NCBI GenBank assembly: GCA_913057905.1
Contig: CAJXPB010000005.1
Coordinates: 124,001 to 188,000 of the forward strand
DNA length: 64,000 nt
Reading direction: 5' to 3'
DNA from: an uncultured Pseudomonadota bacterium
GTDB lineage: Bacteria > Myxococcota_A > Bradymonadia > Bradymonadales > Bradymonadaceae
The position numbers and the translations under genes were made by a program. The first letter of the stretch is position 1; every line of letters starts with the position of its first letter. Below, in pieces: positions 48,792 through 57,291 of this stretch. Under the pieces are notes generated by a model. That model did not search any database and was not told where the DNA came from. It saw only the letters and a list, made by a program, of their open reading frames with translations.

Positions 48792-49400
48792 ATGAGCGAA
48801 TTGGATACCTCGACACGAATTCTGGAAGCCGCTCAGGAACTCTTTGGGGATGTGGGGTACGATGGCGTCAGCATGCGCGATATTGCTGACCGAGCTGATG
48901 CAAATAAAGCGCTGGTCTTCTATCATCACGACAACAAGGCGGAGTTGTTTCGCCGGGTCCTAAACCGGTTTTTCGAGGCGCAGCGGCAGGCGATGGACGA
49001 GGCGTTGCGCCAGGACGCCGAGGATGGCGTTCGTGCGAAACTTCATCGAGTCGGCGATGCCTACATCGATTTCATCCACGAGCATCCTCGATATCCTCGT
49101 CTGATCCAGAATACGCTGACCAGCGGGGGCGAACATTTCGACGTGCTCCGCGAGCATCTGGGCGGACTTCTTCGCACGACCGAGGGGATACTCACCGACA
49201 TCTGCCCGGAGGAGGGCCCGAAGGCGGCTCGCCACATCATGGTGACCCTTACTGGAGCGGCCTCGAACTATTTCACCTACGCGCCGGTCGTCGAGGGTAA
49301 CTGGGACAAAGATGGGATGATCTCGGAGGAGGCGCTCGAGGAACGCCGGGAGCATCTCCACTGGGTGGTGGATCTGATCGTGGACGGCCTCAAAGACTGA
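48792..49400 (+). CDS. TetR-family transcriptional regulator
   Basis: 202 aa. An N-terminal TetR helix-turn-helix (STRILEAAQELFGDVGYDGV, SMRDIADRADANKALVFYHH) is followed by a ligand domain with EHPRYPRLIQNTLTSGG, which resembles TetR members with a C-terminal domain of the TetR_C type. ATG at 48792 is preferred over the TTG at 48777. The gene lies 281 bases after the receptor. It may control the uptake genes; possible targets include the perfect inverted repeat TGTGACA/TGTCACA upstream of the DUF3450 gene, but that is inference. Confidence 0.88.
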   Translation: MSELDTSTRILEAAQELFGDVGYDGVSMRDIADRADANKALVFYHHDNKAELFRRVLNRFFEAQRQAMDEALRQDAEDGVRAKLHRVGDAYIDFIHEHPRYPRLIQNTLTSGGEHFDVLREHLGGLLRTTEGILTDICPEEGPKAARHIMVTLTGAASNYFTYAPVVEGNWDKDGMISEEALEERREHLHWVVDLIVDGLKD

Positions 49401-49476
49401 GGCGCTTCGGACTTGTCCCCCGTACGAGCGCGATGGTATTCGGCGTGGCGTCGAGCCTTCCGAAGACGGAGTGACT

Positions 49477-51312
49477 GTGAATCGCGACGCTACCGAATCG
49501 ACCCGCCATTCGTTTCCGACAACGAGCCAGACCTGGGACCTCGAGAGCCTCTATCCCGGGGGCGCCGACTCGGAGGTCTTCGAGGCCTTCACCGATGATC
49601 TCGACGCCGTCTTGGACGTCGTCGGCCAGGAAGTCGAGGCCCTCGAGTCGCTGAGTGACACCAGCGATAAGAGAGTCTTCGATGCCTGGGCCGCAGCACT
49701 GGATCATCGACAGCGTGCTCAGGCGCTGATGCGCGAAGCGATGGCCTACACGCGGTGTCTGTCGGCGGCGCACGCCGACGATCCGCAGGCTCAACAGCTC
49801 CACGCCCGGGTCTCCCAGCTTTACTCCAAACTCGAACAGATCGAGGTCACCCTCCAAAACGGCCTGCCCGAGACCTCCGACGCTGCTCTCGACCTACTTC
49901 TGGAGCGCGACGAACTCGAGGGCATGGAGCTGTATGTGCGGGAGCTTCGCCGTGACGCGGGCCTCCAGATGGATTTCCAGCTCGAGCGCCTCGCCGTCGA
50001 CCTCAATGAACACGGTCTCCATCGCTGGGGCCAGCTCTACGACCGTGTCACCGGAGAGATGGAGGTGACCGTCGAAGAGGCCGACTCGGAGGGTTCGGCT
50101 GAATCGATGTCCGTCGGTCAGGCGAAAAACCTCTTGTCCGACTCGAATCGGGCGACGCGTCGCGCGGCCTTCGACGGGCTGCAGAGAGCCTGGGAGCAAG
50201 AATCGACGGTGTTGGCGGCCACCCTCGACGGGATCGTCGGTTCACTGGAGACGCTGTACGAGCGGCGCGGTTACGACGAACTCACGGGACCGCTGAACCA
50301 GAACCGCATCGAGCGCTCGACCCTGGAGGCGCTTCTCGAGGCCGCCGAGAGTGTTGAGGGCGAGCTGCGCACATATCTCGAGTTGAAGGCCGATGCGATC
50401 GGCGTCGACAGTCTGGAATGGTACGACCGGCAGGCTCCGGTCGGCCAGACCGACGACGCCCACATCTCGTGGGAGGACGCGCAATCCTTTGTCGTCGAGA
50501 ACATCGAGGAATTCTCGGAGCCGATGGCGGAATTTTACCGCCACGCGCTGAGCCGGCGCTGGGTCGAGGCCGAGGATCGATCGGGCAAGGGGCAGGGAGC
50601 GTTTTGCTCGACGCTCCCTGTCTCCAAGGAGATCCGCATCTTCATGACGTACGGCGGATCGATGTCGAATCTACTGACGTTGGCCCATGAGCTCGGCCAC
50701 GCCTGGCACGGATGGTTGATGCGGGAGTTGCCGGCTGCGGCGAGGATCGTGCCGATGACCCTGGCGGAGTCGGCGAGTACGTTGTCCGAAAAACTCGTCG
50801 AATCGGCAGCAATGCAGCGGGCCAACGGCGATCGAGAACTTCATCTACTCGACGAGCGGCTTCAGCGAGCCACGACGTTTATGCTCGATATTCCGGCCCG
50901 CTTCCGGCTCGAGCGCGCTATGCACCGCGAGGCCCGCCGCGGTAGTCTCACCGCCGAGAAGCTCGGAGAGATGGCCGTCGAGGCGTTTCGATCGACCTTC
51001 GGCGATGCGGTCGCCTCGTTCGACACACACTTCTGGGCCTCGAAGTTGCACTACTTCATCACACGACTTCGTTTCTACAACTTCCCTTACTCGTTCGGAT
51101 ACCTCTTCTCGAAGGGACTGTATCAGAGGGCCACAGGCGAGGGTGCGCTCGATGCCGACACCATCGATGACCTGCTCGTCGACAGCGGGCGATACACGGC
51201 CGAAGACCTGGCTCAGAGATACTTGGGCGCCGATCTCTCGGAGGTCGACTTCTGGGAAGACGCCGTCGGTGACATCGCCGGCGATGTGGCTCGTTACCAA
51301 CAACTGGTGTGA
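49477..51312 (+). CDS. M3-family oligoendopeptidase (PepF-like)
   Basis: 611 aa zinc metallopeptidase, probably cytoplasmic, cutting short peptides. The zinc motif HELGH is at about residues 404-408 (HELGHAWHGWL) and the third ligand Glu is in the LAESAST motif. GQGAFCSTLP and YGGSMSNLLTLAHE are typical of PepF, as are the C-terminal YNFPYSFGYLFSKGLY stretch and the disordered N-terminal start. The GTG at 49477 has a GGAG at a normal distance; an in-frame GTG at 49471 is also possible. It is transcribed towards the ferredoxin-reductase operon with an 84-base gap. Confidence 0.93.
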   Translation: MNRDATESTRHSFPTTSQTWDLESLYPGGADSEVFEAFTDDLDAVLDVVGQEVEALESLSDTSDKRVFDAWAAALDHRQRAQALMREAMAYTRCLSAAHADDPQAQQLHARVSQLYSKLEQIEVTLQNGLPETSDAALDLLLERDELEGMELYVRELRRDAGLQMDFQLERLAVDLNEHGLHRWGQLYDRVTGEMEVTVEEADSEGSAESMSVGQAKNLLSDSNRATRRAAFDGLQRAWEQESTVLAATLDGIVGSLETLYERRGYDELTGPLNQNRIERSTLEALLEAAESVEGELRTYLELKADAIGVDSLEWYDRQAPVGQTDDAHISWEDAQSFVVENIEEFSEPMAEFYRHALSRRWVEAEDRSGKGQGAFCSTLPVSKEIRIFMTYGGSMSNLLTLAHELGHAWHGWLMRELPAAARIVPMTLAESASTLSEKLVESAAMQRANGDRELHLLDERLQRATTFMLDIPARFRLERAMHREARRGSLTAEKLGEMAVEAFRSTFGDAVASFDTHFWASKLHYFITRLRFYNFPYSFGYLFSKGLYQRATGEGALDADTIDDLLVDSGRYTAEDLAQRYLGADLSEVDFWEDAVGDIAGDVARYQQLV

Positions 51313-51396
51313 CTTTTAGACCGGCCCGTCGTTCTGTATGAACGGACGCGCCGACACGGTCTGCATCCCACGGACCCACCCAACTCAGGAGTACGG

Positions 51397-52770
51397 ATGA
51401 GTGAAGAGACCTACACGATCGCGATGCTCGGGGCCGGCCCCGCAGCGATCTACGGGGCCGACAAGCTCGCTTCGGAAGGCCATGACGTCGTAATGCTCAA
51501 CCGGGATATCAAACCCGGCGGGCTCGCGGAGTTTGGCATCTACCCGAACAAACACCGCATGAAGGGCGGGCTGCGCACGGTCTTTCGGCGCATCCTGGAC
51601 AAGCCGAATATCCACTACTTTGGGAACATCGAGGTCGGCGAGGACGCCGATATCACGATGGACGAGGTCCGGTCGCTGGGCTTCGACGCCGTCGTCGTGG
51701 CGGTCGGAGCACAGGGCACGCGCTGGTTGGGCCTGGAGGGCGAAGACGCCGAGGGCGTGTTTCACGCCAAGGATTTCGTCTACCACTTCAACAAACTGCC
51801 TCCATTCAGCCAGAAGGAATTCGCCGTCGGGGACGACGTCTGCATCGTCGGATTCGGAAACGTCGCGCTCGATATCGTCCACTGGTTGAGCTGCGAAGAG
51901 AAGGTCGATTCCGCCACGATCGTGTATCGTCGCGGCCCCAACGAACGTTCGTGTACGGCCCGCGAGCTCAAGATCGTCAGCGGCGCGATGGATGTCGAAC
52001 AGATTCGCGCCGAAATCGACCGGATTGCCCCGGAACTCGACAGGGTCGACCAGGACCCCGACGAGGCCTTCGAGGATCTGACAGAATATTCGGACGAACC
52101 GCTCGAGACCGAGAGTCCCACGAAGTTTCGAGTCGCCTTTCTGAGGAGCCCGGAGCGCGTCGTCGTCGACGGCGACAACCGCGTCGAAGGCCTCGAGGTT
52201 CGGCACAACGAGCTCGTGCCGACCAGCGAGGGCAGCCGGCCCGGAGTCGAGGGGACCGACGAGACGAGTGTCATCGACTGCGACACCGTCGTCTTTGCCA
52301 TCGGCGACAAAATCGACCCGTCACTGGGGCTTCCACTGAATCCCGAGTGGCACGGCGAATACGCGACGGTGCCCGAACCGTGGGAAGCCCACCCCGAACG
52401 TCCCCGCTACATGGTCTGGGACCCCGAACGCGAGGAGCCGCTCTGGGATACGTTCGTGGTCGGATGGGCACGGAAGGCGTCGGACGGACTGGTCGGCAAG
52501 GCCAAGCAGGATTCCGAGCAAGGCTGCGAAGAGGTGTTGGCGTTTCTCGATGGTGAATTTCCCGAGGGGCCCGACGGCGGCCGGTCGGCCGATGCCATTA
52601 TCGACGAGCTCGCCGAGTTGCTCGGGGGGCGTGACATCGCTCCGGTGGACTTCGAAGATGTGCAACGGCTCGAGTCGGTCGAAGAGGATATCGCCGAAGA
52701 GCGCGGTCAGAAAGAGTTCAAATTCGCCAGCAACGAGCGGATGCTCGAAATCATCGAGGAATCGGCATGA
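51397..52770 (+). CDS. FprA-type ferredoxin-NADP reductase
   Basis: 457 aa flavoprotein. FAD motif GAGPAAIYGADKLA, a second nucleotide-binding motif GFGNVALDIVHWL, and the substrate segment GPNERSCTARELK match the adrenodoxin-reductase family, which transfers electrons between NADPH and ferredoxin. The VVGWARKASDGLVGKAKQDS region fits the FprA signature that closes the NADPH site. The C-terminal 60 residues are acidic and unusual. Which ferredoxin it serves is not visible here. The stop overlaps the next start by four bases, so it heads an envelope operon. Confidence 0.87.
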   Translation: MSEETYTIAMLGAGPAAIYGADKLASEGHDVVMLNRDIKPGGLAEFGIYPNKHRMKGGLRTVFRRILDKPNIHYFGNIEVGEDADITMDEVRSLGFDAVVVAVGAQGTRWLGLEGEDAEGVFHAKDFVYHFNKLPPFSQKEFAVGDDVCIVGFGNVALDIVHWLSCEEKVDSATIVYRRGPNERSCTARELKIVSGAMDVEQIRAEIDRIAPELDRVDQDPDEAFEDLTEYSDEPLETESPTKFRVAFLRSPERVVVDGDNRVEGLEVRHNELVPTSEGSRPGVEGTDETSVIDCDTVVFAIGDKIDPSLGLPLNPEWHGEYATVPEPWEAHPERPRYMVWDPEREEPLWDTFVVGWARKASDGLVGKAKQDSEQGCEEVLAFLDGEFPEGPDGGRSADAIIDELAELLGGRDIAPVDFEDVQRLESVEEDIAEERGQKEFKFASNERMLEIIEESA

Positions 52771-53339
52771 ACGGGTCCATCAAGGTGCGGCTAATCGTGG
52801 GTCTCCTCCTGTCTATCGGGTTGTGGGGCTGCGCCACCGGCAGCGGGGCCCAGAAGGACCAGGCGGTACAGGGCGAGCCTCCGCCACCCGAGGAGGCAAA
52901 CGAGCCGGCGGTTCGCGTGGGCCCCGAAGTAGAGGCCGAGTCGCTGGCTCCCTCTGACGACGAAGGCGCCGCGGAGGACGCGGACGCTGCGCCATCGAGC
53001 CCATCTGGGGAAGGGGTGACGGTCACGCGATCACGGGTTCAGACGCTTATCGAAAAGGGACCCGCCTACATCCTTCAGGCGGTCTCCGTCGAACCTGCGC
53101 GCACCGATGGAGAATTCGTCGGCTACGAAATCGTCGGAATGACGGAGGCGGCGCGTCGTGTTGCCAACCCCCAGTTGTCCGTCGGAGATATCATCGGGTC
53201 GATCAACGGTACGACGATCGAGCGGCCCGACGACTACGTGTCGACGTGGAAGAATTTGAACCGGGTCGACAGAGTCGTCATCGACTTCCGTCGCGACGGT
53301 GAATCGAAGCGGGCCGTCTGGACGATCGTCGACCGATAA
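52767..53339 (+). CDS. Lipoprotein with PDZ-like C-terminal domain
   Basis: 190 aa. Signal peptide with lipobox (LWGC, Cys 22), then a Pro/Glu/Asp/Ala-rich acidic region up to about residue 90. The C-terminal 100 residues resemble a PDZ domain of the GspC/HtrA kind: RSRVQTLIEKGPAYILQAVS, LSVGDIIGSINGTTI and VDRVVIDFRRDGESKRAVWT. No protease domain is attached. It begins within the stop of the ferredoxin-reductase gene and is followed by a membrane-protein gene; it may be an adaptor at the outer or inner membrane. Confidence 0.8.
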   Translation: MNGSIKVRLIVGLLLSIGLWGCATGSGAQKDQAVQGEPPPPEEANEPAVRVGPEVEAESLAPSDDEGAAEDADAAPSSPSGEGVTVTRSRVQTLIEKGPAYILQAVSVEPARTDGEFVGYEIVGMTEAARRVANPQLSVGDIIGSINGTTIERPDDYVSTWKNLNRVDRVVIDFRRDGESKRAVWTIVDR

Positions 53340-53365
53340 TCCCCTTGCGCCCGATCGGTGTCTGA

Positions 53366-54139
53366 ATGTCCGAGCGTGACCAAACGCGGCTTTCATCGGC
53401 GGTCACACTGGCCCTGGGGCTCAGTCTCTGGGCTCAGCTCTTCTGGTCGCCATTGAGCATCGAGTTTGGCGCAGCGAGTCGTTCGGCGTGGCATCTGGCG
53501 GCCTATTCGACCCCATTATTCATCGGGCTCGCCGCGGGCGTTGTGGCCCACCCCGTCGGCCGGTTGTTCGTCTTTCCAGTCTCCTTTTTACCCGGGCTCG
53601 CCATCATGCCCGAGCCGGACATGGCGACCCTGGGAGGGGCGCTGCGGCTCGGGATGGTGGGGCTGACCCTGGCAGGATACGTCGCCGTAGGGGCCTGGGC
53701 ATCGCGCGCTCGCAGCCAGCACGGAGATCTTGTGGCCGGGATCGACGGCGAAGGAGACCCCGGCATCCAGCGTGTCGACGGGCTCTACCCCGGTTTCTGG
53801 TGGGTTCGCGGAGCCTTCGTAGTCGGGCTTCTCGGGATGATTCTGTGGGGCACTCTCGTGGCTCCGACGGTGACCAATGCGATGGAGCAGGCATACGACG
53901 GCCGCGTGGAGACGGCCCGAACCTTTTTGGTCGTCTTCGGTTTCTTTCTGTGGACCGTCCTCGTCTACGCCTTCTTTTACCGGCCGCTGGCCAACCTGGA
54001 GTACGACGTTCGCCGGCTGCGCGAGAGGACGGCGGCCGACGGGCTGGACAGGTGGCCCATCCAACGGCGTATGATCACATGGGTCGCTCTGGGAGGCGTC
54101 GCGGTGATCTTGACCCTCAGTCTGGGTGGTTCTCTCTGA
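53366..54139 (+). CDS. Multi-pass membrane protein of unknown function
   Basis: 257 aa with six or so hydrophobic segments: near residues 12-32, 42-62, 62-85, 98-115, 150-170 and 190-210, with a final one at 235-255. A short cytoplasmic or periplasmic loop after residue 112 contains GDGEGDPG. No recognised family. It is the third gene of an apparent operon (ferredoxin reductase, PDZ lipoprotein, this protein, a small membrane protein, a PpiC-like lipoprotein), which points to envelope work. Confidence 0.75.
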   Translation: MSERDQTRLSSAVTLALGLSLWAQLFWSPLSIEFGAASRSAWHLAAYSTPLFIGLAAGVVAHPVGRLFVFPVSFLPGLAIMPEPDMATLGGALRLGMVGLTLAGYVAVGAWASRARSQHGDLVAGIDGEGDPGIQRVDGLYPGFWWVRGAFVVGLLGMILWGTLVAPTVTNAMEQAYDGRVETARTFLVVFGFFLWTVLVYAFFYRPLANLEYDVRRLRERTAADGLDRWPIQRRMITWVALGGVAVILTLSLGGSL

Positions 54140-54158
54140 GCTTGCCTCAAAGGCGGTA

Positions 54159-54359
54159 ATGATGCGTTCGGTGTTCTACGAAGTGCTGGCGGTGGCGATG
54201 TTCCTGGGAAGCGGTTACTTCTTCTTTCGGAGCATCGAGTTTCTGGCCGGGGCGGACTACGTCTCCGGGCTGGCGGTCGTGGTGGTCGGCGTCGCCGTCA
54301 TGCGAACGGCGCTGGAGCTGACCCGACTCTCGGTGATGCTTCGGCGGGAGGGCTCGTGA
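54159..54359 (+). CDS. Small two-helix membrane protein
   Basis: 66 aa. Two strong hydrophobic helices (YEVLAVAMFLGSGYFFF and YVSGLAVVVVGVAVMRTAL) joined by a short polar loop with IEFLAGADY. Starts at tandem ATGs at 54159/54162 preceded by AGGCGG. Its stop overlaps the next gene's start by four bases. No family recognised; the position suggests a subunit or accessory protein. Confidence 0.7.
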   Translation: MMRSVFYEVLAVAMFLGSGYFFFRSIEFLAGADYVSGLAVVVVGVAVMRTALELTRLSVMLRREGS

Positions 54360-55411
54360 CGGTCCAGTCGCACCAGTGGTGTATTCGGGTGTGGCTTGCG
54401 ACGACCGGATTCGTGGCTCTGTGGGCCGGACTCGTCGGGTGCTCGGATCGTATCGACCACCCCGGACCGGCCGAAGCGTCGGCATCGGCGTTCCGGATGG
54501 GGCCCGACGAGACGCCGTTTGCCCGGGTGGACGGCCGAGACATCTCTGTCGACGAGTTAATGAGCCGGTGGAGACAGACGCCGGACCAACAGCGGCAGAC
54601 ACTCGTCGACTCCATGGTCGAGCGCGACATCGCTGCACACCGTCTATTCGAGAAGGATCCGTTCGAGAAGTCTGGAGGGCAGGCGAGTGAACTTCGCCGC
54701 GATCTGGAGTTGGCCCGCAAGTCGTCGATGGTGCGGGAGCTGCTGGAAGTAGAGATCGAGTCGTCCGTCACGGTCGAGGACCTGGAGGAAGCCTCGGTCG
54801 ACGAGCGGATGGATACGATCCGACGCCAGGTCGGGCGTCCGCGAGGGATGCAGGTGTCTCACCTTCTGGTCTCGGTCCCTGACGACGCCGAAGAACCCTT
54901 CGATGAGGCCAGACGGTGGGCCGAACGCATCCGCGGGGAACTCGGCGAGGTGGCGCACCTCCAGGATCTGTATGACATGGCCGAACGATTCCAGGCCGAG
55001 CTTCCCGACCGGCTCGAGTTCGTCATCGATCCGCACCTGGTCTTTCCGGCCGAGTCGGCCGAAAAGCGGTCCGCCGATCTGCCGGGGGATTGGTCAAGAG
55101 TCGTCGCCCCCTTTCGCGAGGCTGCTTCGGCCCTTGTGGCCGATCGAACGGGCCCGGGCTCGATGAAGGAAGCCGAGTCGGGGCGTACGGTGGTGTCGGA
55201 GCCGGTTCGTACGAAGTACGGATGGCACCTGATCGTGCCCGAGAGGGTCCTTCCGGCCAAGCGACCAGAGGAGGCGCCGCTGCGCGAGTTGGCGCGGCGA
55301 GAGCTGCTGCGGGAGAAGCGTCGCCAGCGCCTTCAGTCGTGGGTCGCCGACCTGGCCGCCCGCACCGATATCGTGCGGCTCTCCGACAATCTGTCCGACG
55401 ACCCGGAGTAG
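54356..55411 (+). CDS. PpiC/SurA-type peptidyl-prolyl isomerase lipoprotein
   Basis: 351 aa, GTG start overlapping the previous stop. A signal peptide with a lipobox (LVGC, Cys 29). An N-terminal SurA-like helical domain (VDGRDISVDELMSRWR, LVDSMVERDIAAHRLFE) is followed by a parvulin-like PPIC domain: VSHLLVSVPDDAEEPFDEAR, and the closing EPVRTKYGWHLIVPERV with the KYGWHLI signature. It likely helps fold outer-membrane or periplasmic proteins as a membrane-anchored chaperone. The PPIC core is a little degenerate, so isomerase activity is uncertain. Confidence 0.82.
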   Translation: MTVQSHQWCIRVWLATTGFVALWAGLVGCSDRIDHPGPAEASASAFRMGPDETPFARVDGRDISVDELMSRWRQTPDQQRQTLVDSMVERDIAAHRLFEKDPFEKSGGQASELRRDLELARKSSMVRELLEVEIESSVTVEDLEEASVDERMDTIRRQVGRPRGMQVSHLLVSVPDDAEEPFDEARRWAERIRGELGEVAHLQDLYDMAERFQAELPDRLEFVIDPHLVFPAESAEKRSADLPGDWSRVVAPFREAASALVADRTGPGSMKEAESGRTVVSEPVRTKYGWHLIVPERVLPAKRPEEAPLRELARRELLREKRRQRLQSWVADLAARTDIVRLSDNLSDDPE

Positions 55412-55421
55412 ACCGGATGGC

Positions 55422-55988
55422 TCAGGGGACCTCGCGAACGACATCTTCCAACGGCTCGCGCGGCGGCTTTTGAGTGTCTCGATGGTCGTCTCGCGGAAAT
55501 CCGGCGAAGATGAATCCGACGATTTCTTCGCGATCGGCGTCGATGCCGAGCATATGGTAGGTCTCTTGGTGCCGGGTCACCGAGCCCGTCGACCACTTCG
55601 AGCTGATGCCATCGTTCCACAGTGACAACATCAGATTCTGCGCGGCGCAGGCGACCGCGGCGTAATCCTCTTTGCGTCGAAATGCGTCGTCGTCCAACAC
55701 CTGGCTGACCGCGATCACGACGGGCGGGCCGCCAATTTTTTGGCGGTACTCTCGAACCTGTTCGTCGGTCAGCGATCCCTTGGACTCTCGTTTTAATTCC
55801 AAATACAGTTCGGTGATCGACTGCTGAGTCTCATCGCCGATCCGGGTAAAGCGCCACGGGTTGGTTAGCTTGTGATTCGGCGCCGCCACGGCGGCCTCCA
55901 GGGCCCGGTCGATGCTGGTTTCGTCGACGGGCTCTTCGGAGAAGCGGTGAATCGTGGTGCGGCTGGTCAGGGCCTCGAAGGTATCCAT
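55422..55988 (-). CDS. Nitroreductase-family oxidoreductase
   Basis: 188 aa FMN-dependent protein of the nitroreductase fold. MDTFEALTSRTTIHRFSEEP with Thr-Arg-Thr-Ile-His-Arg gives the FMN-binding R-R-S/T-like start, AAPNHKLTNPWRF the phosphate and ring contacts, and ACAAQNLMLSLWNDGISSKW the second FMN site. Substrate unknown; small relatives such as YdjA reduce nitro or quinone groups. Start at 55988 is the one that gives a canonical family beginning. Divergent from the dihydrouridine synthase gene across 94 bases. Confidence 0.9.
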   Translation of the reverse strand: MDTFEALTSRTTIHRFSEEPVDETSIDRALEAAVAAPNHKLTNPWRFTRIGDETQQSITELYLELKRESKGSLTDEQVREYRQKIGGPPVVIAVSQVLDDDAFRRKEDYAAVACAAQNLMLSLWNDGISSKWSTGSVTRHQETYHMLGIDADREEIVGFIFAGFPRDDHRDTQKPPREPLEDVVREVP

Positions 55989-56082
55989 GAGATGCGTTAG
56001 AGAGTGCGAGGTCGTGTGAGTGGGGAAGACTACGGGCAGCGACGATCGAATCAAGGCACACACCAGGGAATCCAGACAGACG

Positions 56083-57177
56083 ATGGGCATTCCGTTTGAA
56101 CAACTCGAGCCTCCCAGATGGGGCGGGCCAATCCCGAATCCGGTCGAGCGCTCGCCGTTGAGGTTGAGCGAATCGGTGGTCGTCGATCCGCCGGTTGTAT
56201 TGTCGCCGATGGCGGCGGTGACGAATCCGCCCTACCGGATGATCTGTCGGGAGATGGGAGCCGGACTGGTCGTCACCGAGATGATCGATGCCGGCGGGCT
56301 GGCGACCGGACACGAGGGATCGATGGAAATGTTGGACATCCGCGACTGTGAACATCCGGTCGCCGTCCAGATCTATGGAAACGAACCCGAGGTGATGGCC
56401 GAAGCGGCGAAGGTCGTCGCCGCCGAGGGGGCCGACGCGGTCGATGTGAACATGGGCTGCCCGATGAAAAAGATCGTGCGAAAAGACCTGGGAGCGGCGC
56501 TCCTGCAGACGCCGGAGTTGGTCCGGCAGATCTTCGATGCCATGGCGTCGGCGGTCGACATTCCGGTGACCGGAAAGATCCGCGCCGGCTGGGATGGGGC
56601 CGATGCCGTCGACGTCGGCCGAGCCATGGCCGATGGCGGCGCGGCGGCGGTCACGATCCATGGCCGGACCCGAACCGACGGGTACGAAGGGCACGTCGAT
56701 CTGGCGATCATCGGAGAACTCGTCGACCGCGTCGACCTCGCGGTGGTCGGGAACGGCGATGTCCGCGACTGGGCGTCGGCCCGCCGAATGTTTACGACCA
56801 CCGGGTGCGACGCCGTGATGGTCGCCCGTGGCGCCCTGGGCAACCCCTGGGTGTTCCGCGAGATCGCCGCCGATCTCGCCGGTGAACCCGTCCCCGATCC
56901 CCCTTCGCTGGACGACATGAAGGCGACGATCGCCGAGCACATGGACCTTTACATCGAGACCTTCGGCGAAGAGACGACTGCCTACGAGTGTCGAAAGCAC
57001 CTGCTGTGGTATTTTCGTGGATCGCCCGGCGAAGGGGCGCTCCGGGAATGCCTGGCAGATATTGGCTGCCGGGCCGACATCGTGGCCGCCGTCGAGGCGG
57101 CGTGCGAGGCGTGTCGGCAGGCCGGTGAACTTCCCACGGCGGCCAAGCATCATCGGGCACGGCAGCGGGCCGGCTGA
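56083..57177 (+). CDS. tRNA-dihydrouridine synthase (DusB-like)
   Basis: 364 aa FMN enzyme reducing uridine to dihydrouridine in tRNA. LSPMAAVTNPPYRMICREMG is the FMN start, VNMGCPMKKIVRKDLGAALL contains the catalytic Cys, KIRAGWDG and HGRTRTDGYEG follow, and GNGDVRDW and VARGALGNPWVF are the second phosphate site. The C-terminal helical domain (EECRKHLLWYFRG region) fits DusB. The start MGIPFEQLEPP at 56083 is a good distance from the promoter gap; the 28 residues that come before the core are not conserved. Confidence 0.92.
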   Translation: MGIPFEQLEPPRWGGPIPNPVERSPLRLSESVVVDPPVVLSPMAAVTNPPYRMICREMGAGLVVTEMIDAGGLATGHEGSMEMLDIRDCEHPVAVQIYGNEPEVMAEAAKVVAAEGADAVDVNMGCPMKKIVRKDLGAALLQTPELVRQIFDAMASAVDIPVTGKIRAGWDGADAVDVGRAMADGGAAAVTIHGRTRTDGYEGHVDLAIIGELVDRVDLAVVGNGDVRDWASARRMFTTTGCDAVMVARGALGNPWVFREIAADLAGEPVPDPPSLDDMKATIAEHMDLYIETFGEETTAYECRKHLLWYFRGSPGEGALRECLADIGCRADIVAAVEAACEACRQAGELPTAAKHHRARQRAG

Positions 57178-57291
57178 CAGCGGGGCTTTAGCCGAGTCAC
57201 GGACGGCGTTGCGCCCCGCGTACCGAAGGACTATGGTGCCACGCCACCAGGCGGTTTTTTTCGCGTATCGTTTAGCTATCAAGGAGCCATC

